A stretch of 64,000 bases of DNA from Falciphora oryzae (lineage: Eukaryota; Ascomycota; Sordariomycetes; Magnaporthales; Magnaporthaceae). Of this stretch, positions 1 to 12,651 are shown piece after piece. The stretch is from assembly GCA_000733355.1 (NCBI GenBank), contig JNVV01000004.1, forward strand, positions 1,652,785 through 1,716,784. The letters run 5' to 3'. Under the pieces are notes generated by a model that was given only the letters and a program-made list of their open reading frames with translations, was not told where the DNA came from and ran no database searches. Each line of letters starts with the position of its first letter. Position 1 is the first letter of the stretch. Both the position numbers and the translations under genes were made by a program.

Positions 1-3000
1 GGGCAGTGCCCATTTTTCTTCTGTAGCTGATGTAATCAAATCAGACCCAAAACCAGCAGAAATTCGTGGGGTGGGTTCGAGCGATGCCGGACTTGTGCGC
101 GGTGCGGGTTCGATACTCAAAGGGAAAGAAAACAACGCCAGGAAATAATCGGGGGGTTCAAGCTCGAAGCGGGCTGCAAGGTGAAAATCATCACTTGCCG
201 TGCAAAGATGCCGGCGGGGTCCGCGAGAGCGATCGAGCAAGGCATGGCGAGCGCATAAGGCGAACTGCCCATTCCCCCGAGGGTCCCTGGCCTGGAAAGT
301 GATCCACCGACTTTTCTGGCTCGGGAGAACATTCGACGGCTTCCAGCTGGACAGCATGAACGCCTTGGGTGTGTGTGTGTGTGTGTGATTGCCAAAGGCT
401 TTCCAGCTAGCATCTTGCACATCCCCGTCCTGTTTTCGGTGCGCCAATCCGTTTTTCTCTTTTCTGTCTCTTTATTTCCATTTCCCCTCTTTCAAACCAC
501 TTTGAACCAGGACAGGCCTTCGGTCCATGGTTCAGGCCGGACGACGGTTTTGGAAAAAAAAAAAAAAAAAAAAAAAAGGAAAAAAAAAAAAAAGAACATG
601 GGACGCAAAACGGCGCCAATTTGTTTACCTGCCACCCATGCGAGTCAACCGCAACGACTCCGGCTTTGCGAAACAATCAGGCGTGGCGGGCGACGTGCGT
701 GCCTTTGGTTCGATTAAGCCTCTGAAATGTCAGTTAAATAAAGTGTGGTCCCTGCGCGCCTCCTGCGTGCGTCCGTTCTTTGGGACCCTGGAAAAAAAGT
801 CTTGGAACGCCGCAGCTCCCGGTGGCGAAAAAGGCTGTTTTTTTGGTTGTCTGCTGCTGTGAGCTGAGGGAGGGGTTGCGTTCCGCGTGGCATGAGGGCG
901 GACTGGACCGAAGTTACCTCCCTCGCAAACTCCAGTCCTGGGTCACAAGGGGTTGGTGGTGGACACGACTGCATGGAGCGGCCCTGGAGAGAGGGCACGA
1001 ACAGCCAAACAAACCCATCCACCAGTAAGCCGAGGCCAAACCACTCGGCCGACGGGACCCCTTGCGCAGAAGGTTCCCTCCCCCATGCCAGCCCGTGCAG
1101 CAAAAAGCAACCAGAGCCGCGACCCGCCGGAAGGGGACGAAAATCAGGATTCCCAAACGTGTGCCGTGACCGATCAAGTTTCATAGGACGACGGATACGA
1201 AATGGAACAATCCGGGGCGGAATCGGTTTGGCCGCTCGGTGATGCTGGAGCCTGGTTTCTTCCTTTTTTTCTCGTCTGTTTCTTTCATCATTTTGCCCTT
1301 TTGTCCTCGTCTTTGTTCCAAACAGGCTAGCACCTCGTCTAACCATTGCCTTTCTAGCGCACGGCACAACAGGACAGGGCCGACGATGGGGGCGGCGTGC
1401 TGTCAACTGAACTCTCCGCGGGTCTGGGTGCAACTAAGTCGTCTTGGCCTGAGGTTGGGCCCTCTTTTTACCCACGCCGTTTTTTTTTTGTCTCGGCACT
1501 GGTATGAAATGAAGGGACGGCCAAACACTGCACACATTTTGGGTGATGTGCAGCCGGGCCCCCCGGTAGTTGGGATGATGTCCATCCGTGATGTGCGCCC
1601 GCCCTGCCGTGCCACCCAACTCCAGACGCCTTTCACTATCGCTTTGGCGTCTGTTATTCGACGACAAGTCATGATGGACTCTCGGTGATATTGGGCTGCC
1701 TATTTTCCACACACCGGCCCATACCAAAAGACAGATGCCAACACGGACGGACGGCAGGATACCACTCTGCAGTCCTACTCCGATGGGCTCTGGCTGCTGC
1801 ATCGACAGGGTCCAGGCCTCGACGCACCAGATTCAAAACCCGCTTCTGTCAGAAGCCGTGCAAAGCCCGCGGCCGCACGAACCACTAGCTAGGCGTTGTT
1901 TTTCCACATCTGTCCTTCTTTTCGCGCCGAGGCCGCGTACCACCAACGCATAGATCAAATTTGATAAACCCTTCACTCGCCGCATGGGGACTCTGTCCCG
2001 AACTGATCACGGTGCATATTCGACCCTTTCGTGCAAACAGAAACGGAGGAGGGAGGGGCGTGGGTGTAGTCTGTCTGTGCTTGCCCCAAGGCTGCCTGCC
2101 GCCGTCCCATGCCGTGGTTCTTTGCCGCCCCTTGCTTCCCTTCTCCCCCAGGTTTGCTACCGCGGTTGTTCTTCTTGGCGGCTGTTGGAGAAACCCAGAC
2201 GCCGTGTCTTCTCGGGCACTCCGATGAGAGTGATGCAGCCAGAGAATTGCAGGTGCACATTGGTGGCCTCTTTACTTGATCACCGACTAGCGCAGCATTT
2301 TTTGTTCGTCGGATAGTCCTATCCGTGGTAGCACGAATGTACCGAAAAGAAGACATCTACACTATGTCATACGTCTTCCAGAACAAGCAAATCATGGTGG
2401 AAAGACAGGCCCTGTAGGTGCAAGGCGACATCAGGAAATCCAAGTGCATGCGATAAACCCAGACAATCATGGAAGCACATCCACGGGAGGGACCGATGCG
2501 CCCAGAAAAAGAGCACTACCGTAAGTCCGAAGGCGTGCTGCTGGCCAAGATTGTGAGCCTCGGCGTGCCGTTTATTAACACCAGGACGGCACAGTCGCGC
2601 GCCCAAGATGCTAAGCCTCACACCTGGGCCGCCCCGCTACCACATCGTTGATATGCGCCGCTCGAGGATGGCATGACCATCTGCATCGTTCACGGTACTG
2701 CCGCTCTGCTCATTTCCCAACGTCTGGCTGGCCTTTCGGGTTCTTGTCCTCTCACCGCACCCCCAGCCTTCCCGCATGTCCGTCAGGTCCTTCCGGAAGC
2801 CGGCAGCACGACGCGAGCTATAGCGTCTAGGAGATATGAAAGGGTCACGGCAAGCAAAGATGACGACAAGACCTTGACGTGATGCCATGGAGATCCCACG
2901 GACCGTGGCGCTATTCCCATATCCAGGAACTGCAGGATCTGGGCCGGCACGGCCGGCAGCCGATCAGATCAGGGGATCGGTAAGCGCCCTCCCCCCTGCG

Positions 3001-6000
3001 GAGCAGTCGTGATCGCCAAGGCCAAGGCTACCCCAGAAAGACGCAGGGCCAGTTATCAGCAAGCGATTTTCCCGGGAGGGTGTGCACCAGCTGTCCTGTA
3101 ATCTCGTGGAGAGGCGGCCCTGGGCTCTCCCGCGGGCGCCGACGTCGATGTCATGTGTCGGTCCGAGGGCAGCCAGTCGGCTGCGGGTATGGCGGCTTTT
3201 GCCCACAACACCTACACCCGGTGAATATGCCTGTCACAGCCCTTTGTGATCCCCAAATACCTGCGGGGCATGTGCCAATCGACTGCTCCAGGTCGTACTT
3301 CGCTGTGTGTGTCTGCCGGGCAAGGCAGCTGTGCTTTAGCCCGGGTAGCCCGTGGCGAGTCCCCCCGGAGTCGGGATACTCCCGGGGCACCGAAGCCGAA
3401 GCCGATGATCGGTCCGAGATGTATCCCCTGTTTATGGGTCTGTGGGCTTCAGTCTACATGGTCGCTGGCAAGGTTCTGCTCTGGTGCGGGTCGGGGTTCT
3501 CATAGGATGTGCCCTTTTTTTTCGTAAAGCTTTGGACGACGATAAAAATTGCAATATATTCTCATAAAAAAATATATATATATATAGAAAGTCAGTAGTT
3601 TTGGTATTGAATGAATGTTGCTTTAAATTTTAGCGAAAAGAAAAGGATTCAAGTCTGGACCATGATGTCACTCCAAGGCGCGTGCGTCCCCATTCGTCTT
3701 GTTTGTGTTGTCCTGTGCTTTCTACAGACGGATTCATTTGTCTGCTGCCTTGTGAGCGCACGAATCTATACCGGGTTGTTATCCACCTTGGAATTGCGAC
3801 AATGCCCGCACAACTCCAATTGAACCACCTCAGAATAGACGACACGGAGACCTCCGTGAGACCTGCATACTAAAGACGTTGCTATGACCAGGGAGAGCGA
3901 TACAATGGGAATACCTGCAGGTACTTCGGTGAGCTACCCTTGGCCAAGTGGCTCCCCACGGGGAAACAAAACCTCCATTAGCTGTCAAAGACCCTGGTCC
4001 CCATTTCAGCTGTTCTCTGTCCGCCTTGTGGGGCAAACCATACCGCTCGAGGCTTTGGGTCGGGTTGACAACTGCATGTGCTGCGAGGTACTGACTGGCA
4101 CGCGAGACACGAGTCTTCGTTTTTTCCCCAGGCTCTGCTCGAGGGTTCCCCGTCCGAAAACCACTTTCGCTGCTAGTCGACCGTGTCAACCTCGAGCGAG
4201 AGAGCCCAAGGTGACGGCACAGGCCGTGACATTTTCGTCGTAGATTTTGACACGTGGGCCTGAGCTCCGAAATCTTCCCTCTCTCTTCTCGATTCTCCCT
4301 GTCGTAGGGCGAATGCCATTTCCAAGCCGCACACCGCCCTACGTCACAGCCGGCTCACAAAAGGGTCTTCGCACTGGGACCCAATAGGTAGGTGGCGCGC
4401 AGCAGGGCGGGATGCTAATGCAGCAAAGAAAAACTCTTCACTTGCGCATGGGGCTGAGGCTCCAATCCCAGCCGTTTACTCTTTTGCTCCTTTGTCCTCT
4501 TTGGAGGGAGGGGGAAAACAAGCTTCTCACTCAATCAAGCCGCGGCTGGCCCAGCTGCGGCACCTGAGTGGTTGTGATCCCTGGGGGCCCGCTGATTGGC
4601 CCAGATTCCAGCCAGTCTGTTGGCGTTCATGTCCGGGCCATCGCAGGACGTCGAATCACGACCGCGCATGCCCTCCAGCGTGAGATTGTCCCGGACGAGA
4701 ACTTGTGTTGCGGGACATTGGGTATCCATGCCTGGTAAGTAGCATTCTGTTTGCTGTCGATTGGAGGGAGGAAAACCGTTCCCTCAAGCGATGCCGCTTG
4801 TGTTCCTTTTTCTCTTGCTCTCAGGGAAATGGGACAATGCACTTGGTTTTTGACGTGAGGGGCAGGGGCGTTAACTCCAGCGTCCGGCAAGCGTGGCATG
4901 GGCCGGCGCAAACGACATTGGATCATCACCTCCCCACCTGGGCTTGCAACATGCCCGTGCGTGGGCGTGGAGGTGGGTAGAAGGTGGGGAGACGAGGTAT
5001 TCGGCGGTACCGGGTGACAAACGCTTCTCAATCCTCTGGCTGCATTGCGCACATAGGATGATTTTGACCATCCCCTTGAGTGCCGTTAGACCTCACACTG
5101 CAGATCTTTTCCCTCAACCAAACAAATATTTTTAACAGGGATAAATCAGGGATAAATTCTGGGAACCTTTTCCTATTTAGGCACAGGAGGTCCAACGGCA
5201 CTTGAGGGGATAGACAGCCATTTACATGGAGGCATGCATCTGTCCACAAAAGGGAGCTGGTTCTCCAGCCGGGCACACCCGCGTGTCCAGAAACGTTGGC
5301 ATTCTCTCATTTCTCGTCGTAGGATCTGCCGCCTGGCCGAGCTAGTACCGTGTAGCTTCCTCCGCCCCACCCGACTCTTGTTTACTTCGACATGTCACAC
5401 CCGCTCGTAATAGCACTTTGCAGGCGTCCTATCTGGTTCGCGCCCCTCTTCCGCCCATAACCAGCAATATTTTGCTCGCTTTTGCGGGAGTTTGCGTCCG
5501 GTCAGCCCTGGAGGCCGCCGGCCCAGGCAAATGCGGCGCGGAAACGGGCGCGCACAGTGTGACGTCTGATTTTTTCTCGTGAGCTTTCAGGATGTGGGTC
5601 TGCTAGCCGCCAATGCAGGCTAGAGGCATTTATCGCACTGTCCGATCTTGCGTCTCTGCCCCCACTTGAACAGGCTAACCGCAACTGGACAGGCCCGTCC
5701 CACCCGCAAAAAAAAAAAAAAAGCAAACACTGTGGAAGCTTCGCCTGCACGTCCTCAGGTCCTCCCAGCCACCCCGTCCCCGAGATCCCTGAAGGTTTTG
5801 CACCCTCCCTCCAAGTCAATCTATCCAGTAGCCGGGCCGTCTCTCGCCATTTTTGCCAGTCGTGCTGGAAGTACCTTTTTTTCTCACTCGTCGAGTGACT
5901 GATACTCTCGCCGCCACGGCCAGTAACACTGTCGGTGGCCACCAAGCAGCCTTCAGCCAGCAGCCTTAGCCTGGAGGCCCAGCATGCCCGTTTGCCCATA

Positions 6001-7876
6001 GCTGTTGGGGTCCGAACAAACGAATAGTAAGTTATCTCGAGCTTCCATCATCTGTATTCGCTTCGATCCCTCTGTCCTGTTTCCTGCCGGGCTAGCGTCG
6101 ATCGAAATGGTGCCACTGTCCTGGCAGCTCCAGTCGATCGTGCTGAAGCTGGTGGTCTCGGTCGTTGTTGTTGTTCGCGAGTCTCCTCCCTACCACGACG
6201 AGGGATCGGGCCACACACACCAAGCACCGCCCCCAAAAAGAGAGCAGGAACCGTTGCTGTTGCTTTGTTTCACAACCACTGTATTTTCTTTTTGTTCTAT
6301 TGTCATTTTCTCCCGTCCACTCAGCCGCATTTGTACCAGTTTGTTTCCCTCTTTATTTTCTACTATGAATTTTTCTTTTCCCTTTTTTTTTTTTCTCTGC
6401 ATTCAGTTTTTTTTTTTTTTTTTTTTTTGTCTCCCTTCCCAATCTGTCTCCTCTTTTGCCTGCGTTTGTGTGCGAAACCCCCGCTCCGCCATTGGTTGCG
6501 CATGGCCCCCGCGGACGGAATTTGCACTGTGGTACCGCACTTGATTGGTGCACTCACTCGATACCGGGCAGTACTTTCGGTACCGCCCGGGTCACCAAGT
6601 CACCCAGGCGAGACGTCGGGTGCGATGGGAGACACACCAAGGTACCCCAGCACAGCACGCAAGCGGGCAAGCGAGCGAGCAAGCTATGGGCGCACTACAC
6701 GCAATGCACATGGAACGAAACGCCCCAGAGCCGAGCGCCCGCCTCTTTTCCCCTCAGCACCTCTTCAATACCTCTGATCCGTCTCTTGCAGGCAGCGCAT
6801 CCAATCCGTCGTGGAATTTGCAGTCGAGCGACACGCAGAACGCAGGCGGCCGTTGTTGGACGACGCGGCGGCTAATGCTTTGTTAGGAACCCAGCCGACG
6901 CGTCATTTTCCCTGGCACTTCCAAGGTCACTCCCCCCTCCCGCTCTTGAACCATGCAACAGTGGGAGGTCGGGCCAGTCCCGGCGTACCTTTACAGCTCA
7001 GGCGGGGGCTCCACCAGCCACCCAAATGACAGAATGTGAGTACCGCGCCTGCTTTGTACCATCCCCTATCGGGCCCCGCGTGTGTGTGGTACAGTGCCAG
7101 CATCTGCCAGAGGACGTCCAACCCAGGCCAGCCCAGGCCAGCCCGCCCGCCAGCTCCCGTCTGGTCCCTTGCCTGTACCTCTGCCTCTACCTCCACATCT
7201 ACCTCACTCTACCTCCCTCCCGGCAACTTCTTCCTTCCCACCTCTATTTGTACCCTATGTACACCAATTCAACTTGAGCATCCCATCCCGTTTCCCCCTT
7301 GTCCCCGGCGACGCCTTCTTCACAAACAGTGGAGTTCCACCAAACCACGGGCGCGACAAACGAGTCGGGAAAGCACGATACCAAAGGAAAAAAAAAAGAT
7401 AAAAAAGAAAAAAAGGCATTGAGCGACCGCAATCCCGACTCGCGCACACCCCCGCTGTCGTGGTCGTCGTCGTCGGTGTGCGCGCAGTAGAGAGCAGAAC
7501 ACCAAGAGACATCTCTGACGCGCGCGCCCGCTGCCCACCCTCCCGCCTCTGGTCACTTGGTCACTTTGTGCTCTCGTTCGTCCCCTCGGTCGTTTCGCGC
7601 GCACGCACGCGCTTGTAACTGGGCCAGTGCTTGCTGCTGGCAATCCGGCCTCGTCCCGACGCCGCGGCCCAGCTCCAGAGTACCTTCCTAGCACACACTT
7701 AGCTCCTCATCCATTTTTCCTGCCATTCCTCGTCGTTGCCTCTTGTCACCTGTCATCGCCCGCCGCCGTTTCGCCCGCGACCCCGTTGCGACTTCGTCCC
7801 CAGCGCTTCGTCCACCCCTCCACCTCCATTCGTCCCGACCCTCTCCCGTGTTGCCGAACACCCTCCCCGCTTTTCA
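1..7876. other. Gene-poor intergenic region
   Basis: No reading frame here has the composition or recognisable motifs of a real protein; the open frames are short, mutually overlapping and low in complexity. What can be seen is simple sequence: a (GT)n tract at about 369-387, an A tract broken only by GG at 554-593, an (AT)n tract at 3571-3586 and a T tract at 6407-6428. The last kilobase or so before 7877 is strongly pyrimidine-rich and probably includes the promoter and leader of the SANT/Myb gene. A gene made of many small exons could still be hidden here. Confidence 0.6.
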
Positions 7877-9538
7877 ATGAAGAAGAAGGCGAGAGTCGAT
7901 GTTGTGCAGCAGCAGCAGCAGCCGCCGCCATCATGGCCGCCGCAACCTCAACAACAGCCGATGCCGCCGATGCCATCGACGATCCAGCCGATGCAGACCC
8001 ACAACCAGTCTCCCTTCACTAACACCCCATGGTATAGCCCGCAAACCACGTATGGCCAGCCGGACATGTCGCGTCGCGACGACACCATGGGCTACCGCTA
8101 CACTCCCCAGCAGCAGCCGCAGCAGCATCATGCCGCGTCCGTCCAGCAGCCGTCCATGAACGTCGCCCAGCAGCAGCACGTCCAGCAGCCGCAGCACCAG
8201 GGGCAGCACGCGACCCAGCAGCACGCGCAGATGCACCAGCAGCAACACCAGCACCAGCAACAACAGCATCAGCACCAGCCGACCGCACATGGCCAGCAGC
8301 ACAATGCGACCCAGGCAGCGCAACCGCAGCAGGGGCAGCAGCCACAGCCACAGCAACCCCAGCAGCAACAGGCCACCCCGGTCCCGGCCCCTGCGCCGAC
8401 CCCGCGCCAGCGCAAGCGCCCGGCCCCCTCGTCAACACCACAGTCGGCCCCGGCCGCGCCCCCTCCCGCGCCCGCCGCTGTCATGCCTACGGCCGCCACC
8501 GCGACTCCATCTGCGCCCGCGGCGGCCCCCGCGGCAGCTGCCGCCCCGGCCCCTACTCCAACGCCGGTGCCGGTGCCTGCCAAGGCCGAGCCAAATGACG
8601 ACGCAAACTCGACCCCTCAGCCGCCCCCGGCCAAGAAGGGTCGCACAAACACTCCCTGGACGGCCCAAGAGGAGCTGCGCCTAAAGCAGATGCGTGACGC
8701 CGGGAATAGCTGGGCCGAGATCGCCAAGGTTCGTGCATTTTCCTGGAAGAAGAACCTAAGATACGGCGCAAACGTGTTGGCATGACACAAATCATGATGC
8801 TGGCGTCACCCCGCATGTTTTGGCGTTCGTTGAGTAGTGATTCGCGGGCGGACTCCACTGACGTATTTCGTTTTGTTTGCGCAGACCTTCCCGACCCGGA
8901 CAGAGGGTAGCGTCAAAAAACATTGGTACAAGGTTCGTTCCCTGTCCCAAACGTGCGATTATGGCCTCACAAGGCTTCGGCAGGCTGACTCGGATCAAAC
9001 TCCTTTCAGGACATGCACTATGCCGAATTCGCTGAGAACGAGGTACGATCCCCATCCATCCCATCAGCTTCATCCAGGAACCCCTCTTTCCCGCCATCAT
9101 CCCGACGCTGCATTGGTTCGCGCGGGTGTCGTCCCACAACCACCTAGTCCTGCTAACACAGCCTGCTCCGGTACAGAGTCAGGACCTTCTGAACGCCATC
9201 AAGGAATATGAAGCCAGCAAATGGAAGGTTATCGGTAATAAGGTTGGGAAACCGGCGAAGGTCAGTTACTACCCATGTCGGCCCGTCATTTGGCGTTGCC
9301 GTCTCCCCTCCCATGCTCTCGGCATGTCGAAGAAACCAGTAACTGACAAGAGTATCTGCACAGGCTTGTGAGCAATACGCCAAGGAACATTTTCCCGGTA
9401 TGACACTTCTCCCTCGTCCCCCCTTGACCTCTGCTGTACCACCCTCCATGTTGTGGATCTTCGCTCTGCTTTCGGTGCTGACTTGCTTCTTGTCTACCAT
9501 GCCTAGACCTGTTCCAGAGTGGTTCCAAGGCGAGATAG
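7877..9538 (+). CDS. SANT/Myb-like domain protein with polyglutamine N-terminus
   Basis: Six exons are proposed: 7877-8728, 8885-8932, 9010-9042, 9177-9260, 9364-9397 and 9507-9538, giving about 360 residues. The first 200 residues are rich in Gln, His and Pro. They are followed by an Ala/Pro-rich stretch that contains a basic patch (RQRKRP), and then the only folded-looking part. That part begins PWTAQEELRLKQMRDAGNSW and continues through EIAK, TFPTRTEGSVKKHWYK and a second tryptophan-containing segment. This Trp spacing and helical pattern match SANT/Myb-like domains, so a nuclear DNA- or chromatin-binding role is inferred. The start is the ATG at 7877; the open frame extends upstream only with non-ATG codons. 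All introns begin GT and end AG, and four of the five leave the frame in phase 0. The last two exons are the weakest part of the model. Targets are unknown. Confidence 0.8.
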
Positions 9539-12500
9539 ACTTCGCGATACCCTCACTATGCAACAGGACGGACCAGTCCCCTACTAGACACGACTCGACG
9601 TATATCTCGCGATACGACTTTCCCCATTCTTTAGGCACCACCCATTCATCTTTGCCTCATCGTTATATTTATTTCTTGCCATGTCGGCACATTATTCCCC
9701 AGAACTCTTGACCGATTTTGCTTTCTCCGTCAAGTGTACTTGTTTGCTCCTTCTTGTCTTGCTCCTCTCGTTGGCACGGCGTCGGTTCGATTCCCCTCTC
9801 CTGCGTATTTCTGGTTCCTCTGGTGGCAGAAATCGTGGGTTATGATATGGCGGCCTTGTTGGTCTTGGGTGGGAAAAAAAGGAGCGAAAAAATCTCTCAC
9901 GCGCGAAAACAGCAAATCTCCTCATACGACTTATTTCTTGCTTTTTGCCAGGCACAGCGGCCGAGGCATTCTTGCGGCCTCTTTCTTAATTGAAATGGCT
10001 CTGCTTTCTCATGATTCCGATTTTTGGTCATTACATTCCGATTTCGCTCTTTTGCTCTCTTTTTCATTCACTTTTCTGGGCCTTTCGATACGCCGACTCT
10101 TCTCATTTCTTTACGGCTCAACAGCCACAGGCTGTGTTTTGGTTTTCTTTTTTGGTATCTATGAATCGGTTGGATGCAAGGTTGGCGGCGGAGTGGTTTT
10201 GGCAGCCACGGTGAGCTACGTCATCATGGCAGGGCTGGCGGGTATCAGGGGTCTGGTTTTGGTCTCACGATGATTGGGGAAGGGTGGGTTTGCCAGCGGT
10301 CGCTGATCGAGAGGCTCGCGATATTAGCCATGGGTAGGGTAGCGAGGCTTGAGGTAGCGGACGGGCGAAACGGTCAATCTCCTTTTTATTCAGCAATTAG
10401 AGCGTGGGCAGGACAATTGACTCTGCGGAGAGGCAACTGGGGTATTCATGATACACCCCCTACTCTCTGGCTTTTCCTTCAACGTCTGTTCCGTTTCAGG
10501 CCTCGCATGCTAGCTGTGGTGTCATTGCAGCCAATTTCTCCAGGACCGCCAACGAGGCAGTGCCGACTACTTACCTAGGCGTTCATCCTTTGCTAGTGGT
10601 GGTAGCTTGGACGGACTTTTATTTGGCAAGAGCGGGAACGGCTGGTTCGTCTAGTCAAGACAATAGTACCCGTTACGGGTGATACTATCTGTCGTTTGGG
10701 AGCGATTTGAAGAAGCGTTAACTAAGGTTGGATGTTCTTGTTCTGACTTTGGGCTGGACGAGTTTAAATCGTGGACGACCCTGTCGGCTCTCGGATGTTT
10801 GTAGGAGCAGTCTCATTTCCGACATCTGTTGGATGTTGGTCTCGCACAGTGAAGTACCAGACGCGTAACAGTCACCAGACGTCTCAGGGGCTACCTCGTG
10901 CGCTCGTGTGCCCCCGTGTCTGCGTGGCTGCGTCTGCAGGAATGGCGCCAACAGACAAGATGCAGCCCTGATCGAGAAAGATCTTCTCCCATCCATGCCA
11001 GCCTGCAAGCCACGAAAGCCTGCAGGACCAGACAAGGCAAGTGGGCCATTTTCTCGGCCGACTTTCGTTCGCGACCTCACGTGCCATCGGATGGACGGCG
11101 GCCATGTCACGTCAGAGTCCAAAATCTACATAGTCTGCAAGCATGGGATACGAGCTCGAGCGCGGCCCAGCACACCAGGGCAGGCAGAGCCATGGAACAA
11201 GCAATCTCGTATTAGCGGACCCCACAAACGGAATTCGCTTGACCGGTATTTGCGGCACCTTATTGGCTGTAAGTCTTTTTCTTTTTTTTTGGCCACTGGG
11301 GCGCGCAGATGACCCGCCGATCATCTCGGAAATCGGGTGGGGAGGCAAAAGTGGAAAAGGGTCCCGCCCAAATGCATAGGTATGCAAATATCGCGGTCCA
11401 TGGGCCTGGGTATTTTGCGATCGGGTTTCACGGCATGGAAGGGCGGTTGGGGGCGTCCAAGGCGCCGTGGCACAGGAGTCGTGGCCGTCTGGCGAGACAA
11501 TCGGTGGATTTCATGCCTTCTGCAGCCTCAGCCTCTTGGCGCCGTGGCATTTCATTGACGCACAGAAGGCGTTGATAGACTGATGAGAAAAAAGCAAACA
11601 AAATGGCTGTGATAGGAGCAAATCTCTGGTGGCTTGCATATCGGAAAATAAAGTCGATTAGGGGCTCAGCTTCTGTGAACTAAACGGGGCCGCATGCGAG
11701 AACAAGGGCGCCACCCCATTACGAATGCCTTTGCTAACCCCTTCCTTCTTGGTATTGCTGGCGGCCCTCCTTAGCCGACCCCCTGCACCCACATCACGCC
11801 CCGTGGGATTCAATGCGGTGGTGCGTGTTTCCGTGAAGGGAATGGCGGATTTTCCTGCTGCTGCTTCTTCCTCCCTGCCAAGGCCCCTTTCCCATCTTAC
11901 TTCTCTCCCCTTCCCGTCCATCCCGCCCTGGATCCCCTCTTCTCTTCCGCATCGCACGCTCGTTCGTGAGACTCGAGGAGGCCAGCCGACCGGAGATACG
12001 TTAATGGTCTAATTAATACTCTGTCAACTCTCCCAACCTTACGCTCGCTCAACCCACACTCGCTTTTTCACAAACACCTCTGTCCCCCTTTTTGTGTTCC
12101 CTCGATCCGCCGACGAGGAACCATCGCCCACACTCGCTCGACAAGTGATTCGAAAGCCGTTCGAGATCCCGCACGAGACACCACCGAAGCCTTAGCTGGC
12201 CTTTCGAGAGAAGCGTCGTCGGAGAAACACCAAACCCGACGCATAAACACAACCTTAACCTTGTCGACACGCCCCGATCGCTTTCTTGCTTAATCGCGGA
12301 TCGATCGAACCCAGCACGACTGACGTGTTTCCATTGCTTCTTAATCGTGTTTTGCCTCGGGTATTACACGGCTCCTGCTTGCCGGCTGCCCGTCCTCGCC
12401 CGGCTTTAATTGAAACAAAGGAGCTTGGCCTACCCTGCCTTGGTACCTTTTACTCTCTCGCTTTTCCCGTTCTCGAAGAGAGAAAAAAAAAAAACTCAGT

Positions 12501-12651
12501 CGAACATTGGGACGAGAACCCCAACGATAAAAACCAGGCGGACCGGTTCGCATCGTGACGCCGCCGACATACGCCAGCGCCGTCGCCACACACACCCACC
12601 TTTCGCTCGACGTCAACATCGGCAACACCGCTTAAAAATCATAATTTCACC
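9539..12651. other. Intergenic region upstream of the CRH gene
   Basis: No supportable gene. The open frames on both strands lack domain-like sequence. The stretch from about 11.7 kb to 12.65 kb is CT-rich and lies directly upstream of the CRH start codon; it probably contains the promoter and a long leader. An A run sits near 12482-12494. Confidence 0.55.

Noticed and set aside
714..1433. A 239-residue minus-strand open frame in the gene-poor left region
   Set aside because: Composition is Arg/Pro-rich without any motif or signal peptide, and other frames overlap it. No splice signals or coding bias support it.
9780..9815. A GGTTCGATTCC stretch resembling a tRNA T-loop
   Set aside because: No acceptor, D or anticodon stem could be paired around it on either strand.
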